Shown here in pieces: positions 1-8,761 of a stretch of 64,000 bases of DNA (positions are counted from its first letter, which is position 1; each line of letters begins with the position of its first letter). This DNA comes from Pseudomonadota bacterium. GTDB taxonomy: Bacteria > Cyanobacteriota > Vampirovibrionia > Obscuribacterales > Obscuribacteraceae. The notes under the pieces were generated by a model that worked only from the letters and a program-made list of their open reading frames with translations, ran no database searches and was not told the DNA's origin. A program made the position numbers and the translations under genes. The stretch covers positions 124,001 through 188,000 of the forward strand of contig JAJPGY010000023.1 in the NCBI GenBank assembly GCA_021325555.1, in the 5' to 3' direction.

Positions 1-19
1 GATCTGTGTGCCATGATAG

Positions 20-50
20 ATAGAATAATTCTATTGATAGATTATGTCTA
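20..50 (-). promoter_or_regulatory. Promoter with Fur/PerR-type box for a gene off the left edge
   Basis: Bases 20-34 form a perfect 7-1-7 palindrome (ATAGAAT-A-ATTCTAT), the architecture of Fur/PerR operators. On the minus strand TAGACA (50-45) and TATTCT (27-22) are 17 bases apart, so the box covers the -10. The same box-to--10 offset occurs at the promoter of the fur-type gene at 79-474. A minus-strand ATG at 14-12 could start the regulated gene, but it has no ribosome binding site and would be nearly leaderless. The regulated gene is not visible, so its identity is unknown. Confidence 0.55.
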
Positions 51-78
51 AAATAAATCAAAAAAAAGAGAACGACCC

Positions 79-474
79 CTACGTGGCCTCGCCAAAGAAG
101 GTTATCTCGTAGCCGTGCACCTTGAATCTGCCCTTGAGGCTTCTGGGGAGCTGCGGCACCTCGTCCCAGGGAATGTCGAAGATGCGTCCGGTCCTGGTAT
201 CCACAAAATGGTGGTGCTTGGAGACGTTGGCATCGTACCGGCAGGCCCCGGGCTCGGTGAAGACCTCGCGAATTACCCCGGCGGCGACCAGCGTGTTGAG
301 CGTGTTGTAGACGGTAGCCCTGGAGATTGTTACCGGCAGCTGGCCGGCCACACCCTTGAGGACGTCCTCGGCAGTCGGATGCTCATGGGTGCTCAGCACG
401 AAGTCGGCGATCACCACACGCTGGGGCGTTGGCTTGACGCCATGGTTGTTGAGGAGCTCCTCTGTCGAGATCAT
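79..474 (-). CDS. Fur/PerR-family transcriptional repressor lacking CxxC zinc motifs
   Basis: A 131-aa protein of the Fur superfamily: an N-terminal winged helix (GVKPTPQRVVIADF, then SRATVYNTLNTL as recognition helix) and a C-terminal dimerisation domain with the metal-site segment KHHHFVD. ATG at 474 is chosen because GGAGG (487-483) lies 8 bases upstream; an in-frame TTG at 489 would put that Shine-Dalgarno inside the gene. In most Fur/PerR proteins HHHF is followed by CxxC, which binds structural zinc. Here the segment reads DTRTG and only one Cys (ACRYD) remains, so the structural zinc site appears absent, as in Irr-like members. The promoter at 502-532 carries a matching operator, so autoregulation is likely. 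Whether it senses peroxide, iron or haem cannot be read from the sequence. Confidence 0.9.
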   Translation of the reverse strand: MISTEELLNNHGVKPTPQRVVIADFVLSTHEHPTAEDVLKGVAGQLPVTISRATVYNTLNTLVAAGVIREVFTEPGACRYDANVSKHHHFVDTRTGRIFDIPWDEVPQLPRSLKGRFKVHGYEITFFGEAT

Positions 475-501
475 CGGCTCATCCTCCAACTGGTTCCATA
501 G

Positions 502-532
502 TTAGACTAAGTCTAAGTTATGGTACTGTCAA
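502..532 (-). promoter_or_regulatory. Promoter and 7-1-7 operator of the fur-type gene
   Basis: Bases 502-516 are a perfect 15-bp palindrome, TTAGACT-A-AGTCTAA. On the minus strand a consensus TTGACA (532-527) is followed after 17 bases by TAGTCT (509-504), which lies inside the palindrome. Repressor binding would block the -10, the usual arrangement for Fur/PerR autoregulation. The 11-mer TTGACAGTACC at this -35 recurs at 1524-1534 ahead of the fasciclin gene. Confidence 0.65.
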
Positions 533-592
533 CCCCCTGACAAGCGCGGGAACCGTTACCTGGCAGGCGCCGATTTTTTTTACCGATATCGG

Positions 593-1477
593 TTAACTTT
601 CGGCGCTTGCTCCCGGACCTGGCCACCGCCGGAGCTCACTCTCCCGCCGCTGCCAGATCTCCGCCCGGTTAGAGGTTAACCCGGGATCCCGGTAAGGCAC
701 CGCGGAGCGCGACCGCAGCCGTAGCAGTTCGGCGCCGGCCACGGGAAACACATATTCGGCAGGTGCCTGACAACCGGGCGTGGCGGCCAGGGTGCCGCCG
801 CTTTTGCCGCCGACGGCTTCGGTGCGCCAGACGGCGAAGCCCGCCTCAATTAAGCCGCCCCGCACGGCCGAGGCGGAGCTGTAGGTGAGGACCTTGCCGG
901 TGCGGGTGGCGAGCAACCGCCGGTATTCGGTAAATAGCTCCACCGTCCACAGCTCCGGGCAGCGCTTGGGCGAGAAGGGATCGTGAAAAACAAGATCGAA
1001 GTCCCCGGGAACCGCGCGCAGGTGCTGCCGCAGATCCACATTCCTTATATCGAGCTCGATCTCCAGTCCGGACGAGAGAATGTGCCGGGATACGGCGAAG
1101 TCGACCGGCTTTGCGAGAGCGCAGCGCACCCTCTCCAGCGGCGGGTAGCCCAACGCCTGCTCGCAAAGGGGCAGCACCTGCGGATCGCTTTCCAGGGCCA
1201 CCACCTTCACCCGGGCGCCAGTGACCCGGCATAAATCCAGGTATGAAAGCAGCACCCAGGTGTTGTAACCGAGCCCGAAACAGACATCGAGGACGGAGAG
1301 CTGCCCGGTTTTTTGCAGGACACAGACAGCACCGGAGGGCCGGACGTAGTTTTTGAGCGCCTCCGTGAAGGCGCCGGCGCGATTGTGGTAAAGCTCGCCG
1401 GTCTCCTGATCGCGACAGGAGAGGGAGCCATCCTCGGTCTGCACCGTTTCGATCTGCTTGTTTGCAACCATTACCAC
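593..1477 (-). CDS. MnmC-type (DUF752) SAM-dependent methyltransferase
   Basis: About 294 aa, matching the methyltransferase domain of MnmC without its FAD oxidase half (MnmD-like). Visible motifs are the SAM-binding DVCFGLGYNTW, the acidic ALESDP, HDPFSPKRCPELWT as the catalytic loop, and the tail LTYSSASAVRGGLIEAGF leading to GGKSGG. In MnmC/MnmD this domain methylates the wobble uridine side chain (nm5U to mnm5U) of certain tRNAs. Stand-alone versions are common in cyanobacteria and several other phyla, and not all are tested, so the substrate is inferred. The start is either GTG 1477 or ATG 1471; neither has a strong Shine-Dalgarno. The gene is divergent from the fasciclin gene. Confidence 0.8.
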   Translation of the reverse strand: MVMVANKQIETVQTEDGSLSCRDQETGELYHNRAGAFTEALKNYVRPSGAVCVLQKTGQLSVLDVCFGLGYNTWVLLSYLDLCRVTGARVKVVALESDPQVLPLCEQALGYPPLERVRCALAKPVDFAVSRHILSSGLEIELDIRNVDLRQHLRAVPGDFDLVFHDPFSPKRCPELWTVELFTEYRRLLATRTGKVLTYSSASAVRGGLIEAGFAVWRTEAVGGKSGGTLAATPGCQAPAEYVFPVAGAELLRLRSRSAVPYRDPGLTSNRAEIWQRRESELRRWPGPGASAES

Positions 1478-1523
1478 TGCCGGCTCTATGCCTTACCCAG
1501 TTTTTACACTAGATCCTGATCTC

Positions 1524-1549
1524 TTGACAGTACCCTGATGTACTATGGG
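1524..1549 (+). promoter_or_regulatory. Possible promoter/operator of the fasciclin gene
   Basis: A consensus TTGACA (1524-1529) is followed by the inverted repeat AGTAC-6 nt-GTACT (1529-1544). TACTAT and TATGGG lie closer than the ideal 17 bases, so the -10 is uncertain. The shared 11-mer with the fur-type promoter suggests common use, but no 7-1-7 box is present here. Confidence 0.3.
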
Positions 1550-1578
1550 TCGCGGAAGCGGTGGAAATGGAGACTGTC

Positions 1579-2130
1579 ATGCGAATTGCGGGTTTGAGCC
1601 GTCTTGCTGTGTTGCCGATGGCTTTCGGTTTGGTCGTCCTCGCGCCCCAACAAGGCGCTTACGCCGGTGCGACACATGCCGGACGTCATCACAAGCACCA
1701 TGCGCGTACTTGCGGGCAGAAGGACATCGCCTGCGCGTTGATGTGCGACGACTCCTTCAGGAACCTGTCCAAAGCACTGAGCGCCGCCGGGTTGATGAAG
1801 ACGCTGGAAGGAAAGGGCCCTTACACGCTTTTTGCTCCCGATGACCACGCCTTCTGGAAGCAACCGAAGGGCTTCATGGACGGTCTGCTGGCGGACAAGA
1901 AGAACCTGAAGAAGGTGCTTACTTATCACCTCGTTGCCAGAAAGCTGACCGCAAGCGAGCTGGCCAATATGCGCTCTGCCAGGACTGTCGAGGGTGACTC
2001 GGTCATGCTCGATGCCAAGGATGGCAAGTTGGAAGTGGATGGCGCGCTTGTCACCAAATCTGATATCAACTGCAGCAACGGGGTGATCCACGTGATCGAT
2101 GACGTGCTGTCCCCGACGCGCGGAAAATAA
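1579..2130 (+). CDS. Secreted fasciclin (FAS1) domain protein
   Basis: 183 aa with a Sec signal peptide (MRIAGLSRLAVL..., cleavage likely after GAYA), a short His-rich segment (RHHKHHARTC) and one FAS1 domain. FAS1 hallmarks are FRNLSKALSAAGLMKTLEGKGPYTLFAPDDHAF (H1 box region), LKKVLTYHLV, and the terminal NGVIHVIDDVL (H2 box). Such domains mediate adhesion or protein-protein contact outside the cell or at the envelope. ATG 1579 is preferred over GTG 1561 and ATG 1567 because GGAG ends 6-7 bases before it and the signal peptide begins there. Two or three cysteines after the signal peptide (CGQKDIACALMC) may form disulfides. The gene converges on the alpha/beta hydrolase with only about 15 bases between them. 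Confidence 0.88.
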   Translation: MRIAGLSRLAVLPMAFGLVVLAPQQGAYAGATHAGRHHKHHARTCGQKDIACALMCDDSFRNLSKALSAAGLMKTLEGKGPYTLFAPDDHAFWKQPKGFMDGLLADKKNLKKVLTYHLVARKLTASELANMRSARTVEGDSVMLDAKDGKLEVDGALVTKSDINCSNGVIHVIDDVLSPTRGK

Positions 2131-2145
2131 CGGCGGCCGCTCATC

Positions 2146-3174
2146 CTAGTTCGCTCGTTCCTCTCCCAGCGCGATGGCGATCGCGTGCATTATCTTCTCG
2201 CAACGCCGCAGCTCGATCTGGTGCCCGGCGCCCTCGATCGTCGCCAGTACCGACTGTGGAATCGCCTGGTGCAGGCGATAGGCATGAAAGCCGGGTGGCA
2301 CGATTGAATCGGCTGTGCCGGTGACGATAACCGTCGGAACCCGGATTTCTCCGTAATGCGGGCTCATGGCTCGAAGGGATCTGCCCAGGAGGATCTCGTC
2401 TTCGGCGTAAGCTTTGATCTGCCCTGACCGCAAGACCAGCGACGCGTAAGTGTCCGCATAATCTCGCGGCGCTTTTTCCGGATAGAACGCCTCCAGGCAA
2501 TTGACCTCGACGTAGGGGCGTGAAGAGACGACAAACGAGGCGATCAGGAGGTCGCCCAGCACCGGCACCATCTCCAGATAGTCCTGCGCGTGTCCTGACG
2601 TCTCCGCGGTCTCATAGGCGACCGGCGCCAGCAAAACGAGTGCCGAGACGTCCTGCGGGTACTTGAGCGCGTAGGACAGGGCGACAGCGCCGCCCCAGGA
2701 ATGGCCGACGACGGCCGGCTTAATGGCGCCCAGCTTTGAGGCGGCGTCGTGAATCAGCTGCGCCTGCAGCTCTACCGTGGCCAGCCGCTGCGCCGGCCGC
2801 GCGCTGTAACCGTGACCGGGGCGGTCGAAGGCGATTGCCCGGTATTTGCCGGCCGCCAGGTCCATGAGGCATACGGTAAAGTCCTGCAGCATCCCGTCAT
2901 TGCCGTGGATGAATACGACAGGCCGGCCGGCGCCCTTGCTCAGATAGTGCAGGCGCACACCGTCCACGGTGACAAACCTTCCGGCCGGCGGGTGCTGAGC
3001 TTCCACGAGCCAGGTTTGCAGGTGGGCAGTGAGCTCCAGTCCGGCGAGGAAAATGGCGATCCAGCCCAGGGCGTTAAACAATCGCCGCTTGACCAGGGCA
3101 AAAGTTTGCTCGCGACTGGATCCCGGTCTTTCCTGCCCGTATGCTTGTGAAATCTGGAAACCCTCCGCTGTCAT
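2146..3174 (-). CDS. Membrane-anchored alpha/beta-fold hydrolase
   Basis: 342 aa. An N-terminal transmembrane helix (about residues 34-52) anchors an alpha/beta hydrolase domain that probably lies outside the cytoplasmic membrane. The oxyanion segment FIHGND is at 88-93 and RPGHGYS at 118-124. The nucleophile Ser159 lies in GHSWGG, followed by Asp289 (GTADS) and His318 (GAGHQI), a complete catalytic triad. The family includes esterases, haloalkane dehalogenases, epoxide hydrolases and C-C hydrolases. With Ser as nucleophile, an esterase or lipase-like activity is most likely, but the substrate is unknown. It lies 33 bases downstream of the flavoprotein gene and is probably co-transcribed with it. 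Confidence 0.88.
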   Translation of the reverse strand: MTAEGFQISQAYGQERPGSSREQTFALVKRRLFNALGWIAIFLAGLELTAHLQTWLVEAQHPPAGRFVTVDGVRLHYLSKGAGRPVVFIHGNDGMLQDFTVCLMDLAAGKYRAIAFDRPGHGYSARPAQRLATVELQAQLIHDAASKLGAIKPAVVGHSWGGAVALSYALKYPQDVSALVLLAPVAYETAETSGHAQDYLEMVPVLGDLLIASFVVSSRPYVEVNCLEAFYPEKAPRDYADTYASLVLRSGQIKAYAEDEILLGRSLRAMSPHYGEIRVPTVIVTGTADSIVPPGFHAYRLHQAIPQSVLATIEGAGHQIELRRCEKIMHAIAIALGEERAN

Positions 3175-3207
3175 CGCGAGCCGGGCCCCGGCGTCGGCTT
3201 CTGGTCC

Positions 3208-4383
3208 CTAGACATGCTGTCCGGCCGCGTGGCCGGATGCCCATGCCCACTGGAAGTTGTACCCGCCGAGCCAGCCGGTCACATCGACGACCTCTCCTAT
3301 GAAAAATAATCCCGGTACTTTCTTGCACCCCATCGATTTCGAGGACAGCTCTCTTGTGTCTACCCCGCCACGAGTCACCTCCGCCTTCCAGAAGCCGACC
3401 GTGCCGGCAGGCGTTATCGACCAGCGGTTGAGCTTGCCGGCTACCTGCCGCAGGGTGTGCTCGGACAAGCTGTTGAGGGGGGCGGGCTTGAAGTAGAGGT
3501 CGCAAAATTTCTCGGCAAAGCGCCTGGGCAGCAGATCGGACAGGACGTTTTTCAAGAGAGCCTTGCTGCCTTCTGCTTTCCTCTCCGAGAGCCATTGAAA
3601 GGCGTCGAGTTCCGGAAGCAAATTCATGGTCAGCGGCTGGCCGGGACTCCAGTACAGGGAGGCTTGTAAGCTTGCTGGCCCGCTCAGCCCTTTGTGGGTG
3701 AAGAGAATGTTCTCCCTGAAGGATGCTCCGCCCGTGCTCACGATTGCCTCGATCGACACCCCGGCCAGCTCCGCGAGTTGGTGAAGCTGACTGCTCGTGA
3801 GGGTAAAGCCGTCAAGGGCCGGGCGCGGGGTTATGATGGCCAGACCGAACTGGCTGGCCAGATCGTAACCAAACCCGGTGGCTCCGGTCTGCGGCACCGA
3901 GAGACCGCCGGTGGCCACTACCAGTGACTGGCAGGAGAAAGCCCCGTCCGTGGTATCGAGCAGGAAGCGCGCGTCCCTGGTCACGCTGCGGACGCGGCAG
4001 CTGAGCCTGATCTCCGCACCGGCTTCCGCGCACTCGGCGGCCAGCATATCGACAACCTGCTGCGCGGAGCCGTCGCAAAAAAGCTGCCCGAGCTTCTTCT
4101 CGTGAAAGGCGATGCGATGCTTCTTGACCAGGGCCATGAAGTCTTGCGGCGTGTAACGCGCCAGCGCGGATTTACAGAAGTGGGGGTTTTCGCTCACGAA
4201 GTTGTCCGGCCCGGCGTTTATGTTGGTGAAATTGCAGCGCCCGCCGCCCGAGATCAGGATCTTGCGTCCGAGCTTCGAGCCGTGGTCGAGCAGCACCACC
4301 TTGCGCCCGCGCTTGCCGGCCTCGATCGCACACATCATGCCGGCCGCGCCGGCACCGATAATAATCACATCGACTGTCCGCAT
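3208..4383 (-). CDS. HI0933/YhiN-family FAD-dependent oxidoreductase
   Basis: 391 aa, typical length for the TIGR00275/HI0933 flavoproteins. The N-terminal Rossmann motif is IIIGAGAAGMMCAIEA, followed by the family signature GRKILISGGGRCNFTN. The C-terminus GLFFIGEVVDVTGWLGGYNFQWAWASG closes the FAD site. Members are widespread bacterial flavoproteins; BaiN of clostridia acts in bile-acid dehydroxylation, but most have no proven substrate. The start ATG directly gives MRTVDVIIIG. It is the first gene of a probable two-gene unit with the alpha/beta hydrolase. Confidence 0.92.
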   Translation of the reverse strand: MRTVDVIIIGAGAAGMMCAIEAGKRGRKVVLLDHGSKLGRKILISGGGRCNFTNINAGPDNFVSENPHFCKSALARYTPQDFMALVKKHRIAFHEKKLGQLFCDGSAQQVVDMLAAECAEAGAEIRLSCRVRSVTRDARFLLDTTDGAFSCQSLVVATGGLSVPQTGATGFGYDLASQFGLAIITPRPALDGFTLTSSQLHQLAELAGVSIEAIVSTGGASFRENILFTHKGLSGPASLQASLYWSPGQPLTMNLLPELDAFQWLSERKAEGSKALLKNVLSDLLPRRFAEKFCDLYFKPAPLNSLSEHTLRQVAGKLNRWSITPAGTVGFWKAEVTRGGVDTRELSSKSMGCKKVPGLFFIGEVVDVTGWLGGYNFQWAWASGHAAGQHV

Positions 4384-4920
4384 CGCCCAGATTTAAGCAC
4401 GCTTGTGCGGCCGGGCCCACCCCGCCCTGGCGGGGCGGCCGAGGCCGGCGCTGACGAGCAGGAAGAGCGCATCGCGGCGCAAGCGGTCGGCCCGGGGGCC
4501 CGGCGAGAATCCGGACTGTCAGAAGGAGGGATCGACCTCGCGGTCGGCAAGTTGCCTTCTGGTGGCGGCGCTTACCTTATTCACAGCGACATTCCACATC
4601 AAGGCTGGCTCTCCGAGGGGCACGGCGTCGGAGAGATCGCCGCATGTCTGCCATGTTTTGCCGTGGGTGGAGCGTAAGAAGGACAATGTGCTCCTCGTCC
4701 CTGGCGGTGCCGGGCATTCTCAGCAGCCCTGTGTCCATCTCGCCGTCGTGGCTATGCCAGTATTTCTCAGATTCATAGATGTGGCGTGACCGCATTGAAA
4801 CCGTGCAGAGTTTAGCATCTGCCCTGCCCTGTGGTATGGGAAAGATCTAATGACCGCACGGTAGCTCCCATGCCGGCGCCTGCGTCCGGCCGCGGATGCC
4901 ACCACAGGCAGTGACCAGAC
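4384..4920. other. Intergenic gap with no clear gene
   Basis: About 540 bases without a recognised gene. It contains a GC-rich 7-bp hairpin CCCCGCC-CT-GGCGGGG at 4420-4435 and several short overlapping reading frames, of which only 4577-4795 looks at all protein-like. I see no tRNA-like cloverleaf or repeat. Confidence 0.5.
4577..4795 (-). CDS. Doubtful small ORF (72 aa)
   Basis: Begins ATG at 4795 with no convincing Shine-Dalgarno. The first 50 residues (MRSRHIYESEKYWHSHDGE..., ...EEHIVLLTLHPRQNMADM) have a balanced composition, unlike nearby antisense frames, while the end is Arg-rich. It resembles nothing I know. It may be a small gene, a remnant, or chance. Confidence 0.2.
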   Translation of the reverse strand: MRSRHIYESEKYWHSHDGEMDTGLLRMPGTARDEEHIVLLTLHPRQNMADMRRSLRRRAPRRASLDVECRCE

Positions 4921-6021
4921 TCATTTCGCCCAGGGGACGCTGTTGATGTCCTTCGGCAGCGGGCTGCCCGGGGACCCCCAGAAGTTTGTAACTGGCCTTT
5001 TCTGGGGAATCATGGGGATCGCAGCCGGGGCGGTGGTGGCGTAGTAGCCGCCAGAGGCCGCAGGATCGGCTGTGGACGGCGCGTAATAGTTCCCAGACGG
5101 TTTGCTGGGCGCGGTCTGGATCACGGTCGTCGGGGTGACAACGCCGGTCTGCGCTCCGCCGGCGCCAAAAGCCGCCGAGGCGCCCAGCGCCGCCGCTCCC
5201 AAGCCGCCCCCGTACCAGCCCCAGGGTCCTGCCCCCCAGAGTCCCCCACCGCACATGCCGGGACCGCCGTATGCGTAAGGCGTGCCCCAGCCGCCCCGCG
5301 GTCCGCCCCAGCCTCCCCAGTAACCGCTGCCATAGGGTGCCAGGCCGCCGGAAAGCCCGAACGGTGCACCCCATCCGAATCCCGGGACGAAGCCGGCGCC
5401 GAAGCCATATGCCGCTCCACCGCCGGCCATCGACGCGGCCGAGGCGCCCACCAGCGCGGCACCCAGGCCGCTGCCGGCAAAGGGTGCACGGTAGCACCCA
5501 TAGGGACCGCTCCCATAACTTGGCCAGCCACAGCCGAAATCCCAGTAGCCGGCCAGCCAGCCGCCCCCCGCCCGGTAGCCGTAAGCCCAGGGGGCTGCCC
5601 CGCCGCTCAAGGTAAACGGCAGGCTGGCGCCGAAAGCGTTGATGCCGCCGTTCGCCCGGGAAGCCCCCGCGGTCAGGGTCGGGCTGCGAAAGATCTCCTG
5701 CGGTCGCTCGGACGGCTTGGCAGGGGCGGCGAAATAGGCGGGCACCATGAAGTAGCCGTCCTGAACCGGCTTGAACGGACCGTCAGCGCCGTCTGCTGGC
5801 CATGCGCTGGCCGGTTGCGCCGTGCCCGTGCCTGCTGGCACCGCCTGTGGTGCCCCTTCTTTGCTTTGAAATCGCGCCCATCGCCCGGCCGGTCCGGGAT
5901 CGTCCTGTCCAAGCGCCCGGGCTACCGACCCGCAGATCCAGGCAACGGCGGCGAGAGCCGCTAAAAACGAGCGGGCGCGGTTGTTTAGTGGCTGTTCCCT
6001 TAACAGATCGCCGCCGGGCAT
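4921..6021 (-). CDS. Secreted Gly/Ala/Tyr-rich low-complexity protein
   Basis: About 366 aa. ATG 6021 is chosen over ATG 6054 because AGGGGG lies 8 bases upstream. An N-terminal signal segment (RARSFLAALAAVAWICGSVARALG) precedes a Pro/Gln-rich stretch of about 80 residues, then some 170 residues dominated by Gly, Ala, Trp, Tyr and Pro (for example GYRAGGGWLAGYWDFGCGW and WGWYGGGLGAAALGASAAFGAGG), and a Pro/Thr-rich tail. There is no catalytic domain. The composition suggests an envelope or extracellular structural protein, or a self-associating matrix polypeptide. It lies about 85 bases downstream of ilvE on the same strand. The function is unknown. Confidence 0.75.
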   Translation of the reverse strand: MPGGDLLREQPLNNRARSFLAALAAVAWICGSVARALGQDDPGPAGRWARFQSKEGAPQAVPAGTGTAQPASAWPADGADGPFKPVQDGYFMVPAYFAAPAKPSERPQEIFRSPTLTAGASRANGGINAFGASLPFTLSGGAAPWAYGYRAGGGWLAGYWDFGCGWPSYGSGPYGCYRAPFAGSGLGAALVGASAASMAGGGAAYGFGAGFVPGFGWGAPFGLSGGLAPYGSGYWGGWGGPRGGWGTPYAYGGPGMCGGGLWGAGPWGWYGGGLGAAALGASAAFGAGGAQTGVVTPTTVIQTAPSKPSGNYYAPSTADPAASGGYYATTAPAAIPMIPQKRPVTNFWGSPGSPLPKDINSVPWAK

Positions 6022-6067
6022 TGCTTTGTCCCCCTGGAAGTAGCACATTTCCATACAAACATGCTCG

Positions 6068-6111
6068 CTGACCGCCGCCGGCTGCCTGGAATCTGACAGC
6101 GGCGAGGTCAG
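6068..6111 (-). terminator. Weak hairpin at the end of ilvE
   Basis: CTGACC (6068-6073) pairs with GGTCAG (6106-6111) and CCGC (6075-6078) with GCGG (6099-6102), with a small internal loop. It overlaps the ilvE stop codon. No strong U-tract follows, so it is at best an attenuating or processing hairpin. Confidence 0.25.
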
Positions 6112-7067
6112 GAGTGCGAAGCGCCTACCTGACTTTCTCTGGAACTGTAGACGGGGGTGAGCCAGTGCCTGTATTTCGGATTTTCGCCGCGGCAGATGGC
6201 GATGTAGGTCGTCTTCATCTTGTTGCTCACCGGACCCGGTTCACCGGTGCCGATCGGCCGGTGATCGACCTCGATGACCGGAGTAATCTGGGCCCCCGTG
6301 CCGGTGAAGAAAATCTCCTCGGCGAGGAACAGCTCGCTGCGATCGATATGCCGCACCTCCGTCTGTAACCCGAGCTCGGCTGCCGCCAGCTCGATCACCG
6401 TATTGCGCGTGATCCCCTCCAGAATGTTGTCCGTGGCCCCGGTGGTGACCAGCTTGCCCTTGCGGACCATGAAAAGGTTCATGGCGCTGCCTTCCGAGAC
6501 GTGACCGTCCTCCGACAGCATTATGCAGTCGTCGAAACCTGCGTTGTAGGCCTCGGTCTTGGCAAGAGCGGTGTTGGCGTACGCACCGACGATCTTGCCG
6601 CGGGCGGGAATGGCGTTGTCCTCCACGCGCCGCCAGCTGGAGATCTGGACCTTGAGGCCGGGTGCGCCGTGGAAGTAATCACCGAAAGGCACCGTGAAGA
6701 TGTAGAGCTGGCTCGGGTTGTCCTGCAGTCCGGGACCGATTCTTTGCGCTGCCTTGTAGACTCCCGGTCTGACATATGTGTCTGTGCGCGGCTGATTCCG
6801 CCGCACCAGCTCGATTGCCAGCTTGCACACCTCGTCGACGGAGTATTTCAACTCCAGGTGCATGATCTTCATGCTGTCGTACATGCGCTCGATGTGGTCT
6901 CGCAGACGAAAGAGGTAGAGGTCTTCCTTCTTGCCGTTCCAGTAAGCGCGAACACCCTCGAATACAGCCGTTCCGTAGAGGAAGGCGTGCGTCATTATGC
7001 TAATCTTCGCCTCCTCGAGCGGAACGAAATTCCCCTCGAAGTAAGCGTAAGTACTGGTTTCGCTCAC
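6108..7067 (-). CDS. ilvE: Branched-chain amino acid aminotransferase
   Basis: 319 aa, fold-type IV PLP enzyme of the BCAT family. It catalyses the last step of Leu, Ile and Val synthesis, or the first step of their breakdown. Visible features are FEGVRAY near residue 36, the PLP lysine K158 in ARGKIVGAYAN, SEGSAMNLFMV (191-201) as phosphate-binding loop, and FFTGTGAQITPV. The start is GTG 7067, decided by AGGAG six bases upstream. Length and motifs match the IlvE type rather than D-amino acid transaminase or 4-amino-4-deoxychorismate lyase. It is cytoplasmic. A small exported TPR gene lies 38 bases upstream on the same strand. Confidence 0.95.
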   Translation of the reverse strand: MSETSTYAYFEGNFVPLEEAKISIMTHAFLYGTAVFEGVRAYWNGKKEDLYLFRLRDHIERMYDSMKIMHLELKYSVDEVCKLAIELVRRNQPRTDTYVRPGVYKAAQRIGPGLQDNPSQLYIFTVPFGDYFHGAPGLKVQISSWRRVEDNAIPARGKIVGAYANTALAKTEAYNAGFDDCIMLSEDGHVSEGSAMNLFMVRKGKLVTTGATDNILEGITRNTVIELAAAELGLQTEVRHIDRSELFLAEEIFFTGTGAQITPVIEVDHRPIGTGEPGPVSNKMKTTYIAICRGENPKYRHWLTPVYSSRESQVGASHS

Positions 7068-7105
7068 GGTGGTCTCCTTGTCGCTTTATAGTGCCAGTTT
7101 AGATC

Positions 7106-7555
7106 CTACATGTGCTCCTTGCAAAATCTCAGCCGCTCGCCGACGACGGCCTTCCGGTTGGTGTCGCCGGAAAGCTTGAGGAACCTCTCGAAGGATTGCG
7201 CGGCGGCGGCGTACTCCTTGTCGCCCTCCTGCATGGAGCCGAGCTCGTAGAAGCCGTTGGCGAACCCCGGCTCCGCCGCCGTGGCCGCCGCAAATTCAGC
7301 TTTCGCCTCCTGCAGCCTGCCATGTTTCTTCAGAGCCAGTCCGAGCGCTGTGTGGCAGGCGCCGGAGTCCGGGTGAGCCTTGACCTTCTCCTGGAAAAAG
7401 CGGATTGCGCGCTCCACGTTGCCGATCGAAAGCTCGTAGTAGCCCTTCTCCAGCTTCTTGTCCCAGTCGGAAGCCTTGCTCATGACCGGCTGGACGGCCA
7501 GGCGCAGCCCGAGCATCAACACCGCTATGAGAGCGACCTGCGTGACATTGCGCAT
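7106..7555 (-). CDS. Small exported TPR protein
   Basis: 149 aa: a signal peptide (MRNVTQVALIAVLMLGLRLAVQ) followed by three TPR-like helix pairs, at about 33-66 (GYYELSIGNVERAIRFFQEKVKAHP), 67-100 (ACHTALGLALKKHGRLQEAKAEF) and 101-134. Such proteins are periplasmic scaffolds. It follows the CsgG-like gene by 15 bases and probably forms an operon with it and with the coiled-coil protein at 8762-9706. It may assist assembly or secretion by that set, but the partner is not known. Confidence 0.8.
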   Translation of the reverse strand: MRNVTQVALIAVLMLGLRLAVQPVMSKASDWDKKLEKGYYELSIGNVERAIRFFQEKVKAHPDSGACHTALGLALKKHGRLQEAKAEFAAATAAEPGFANGFYELGSMQEGDKEYAAAAQSFERFLKLSGDTNRKAVVGERLRFCKEHM

Positions 7556-7570
7556 ATGCTTTCCAGGGAG

Positions 7571-8701
<1,131 letters not shown>

Positions 8702-8761
8702 CGTCCTTGCTCCTCGAGCTTTCCGGCTCCCAGTCCAACTGCGGCTACCAAAATTCAGATT

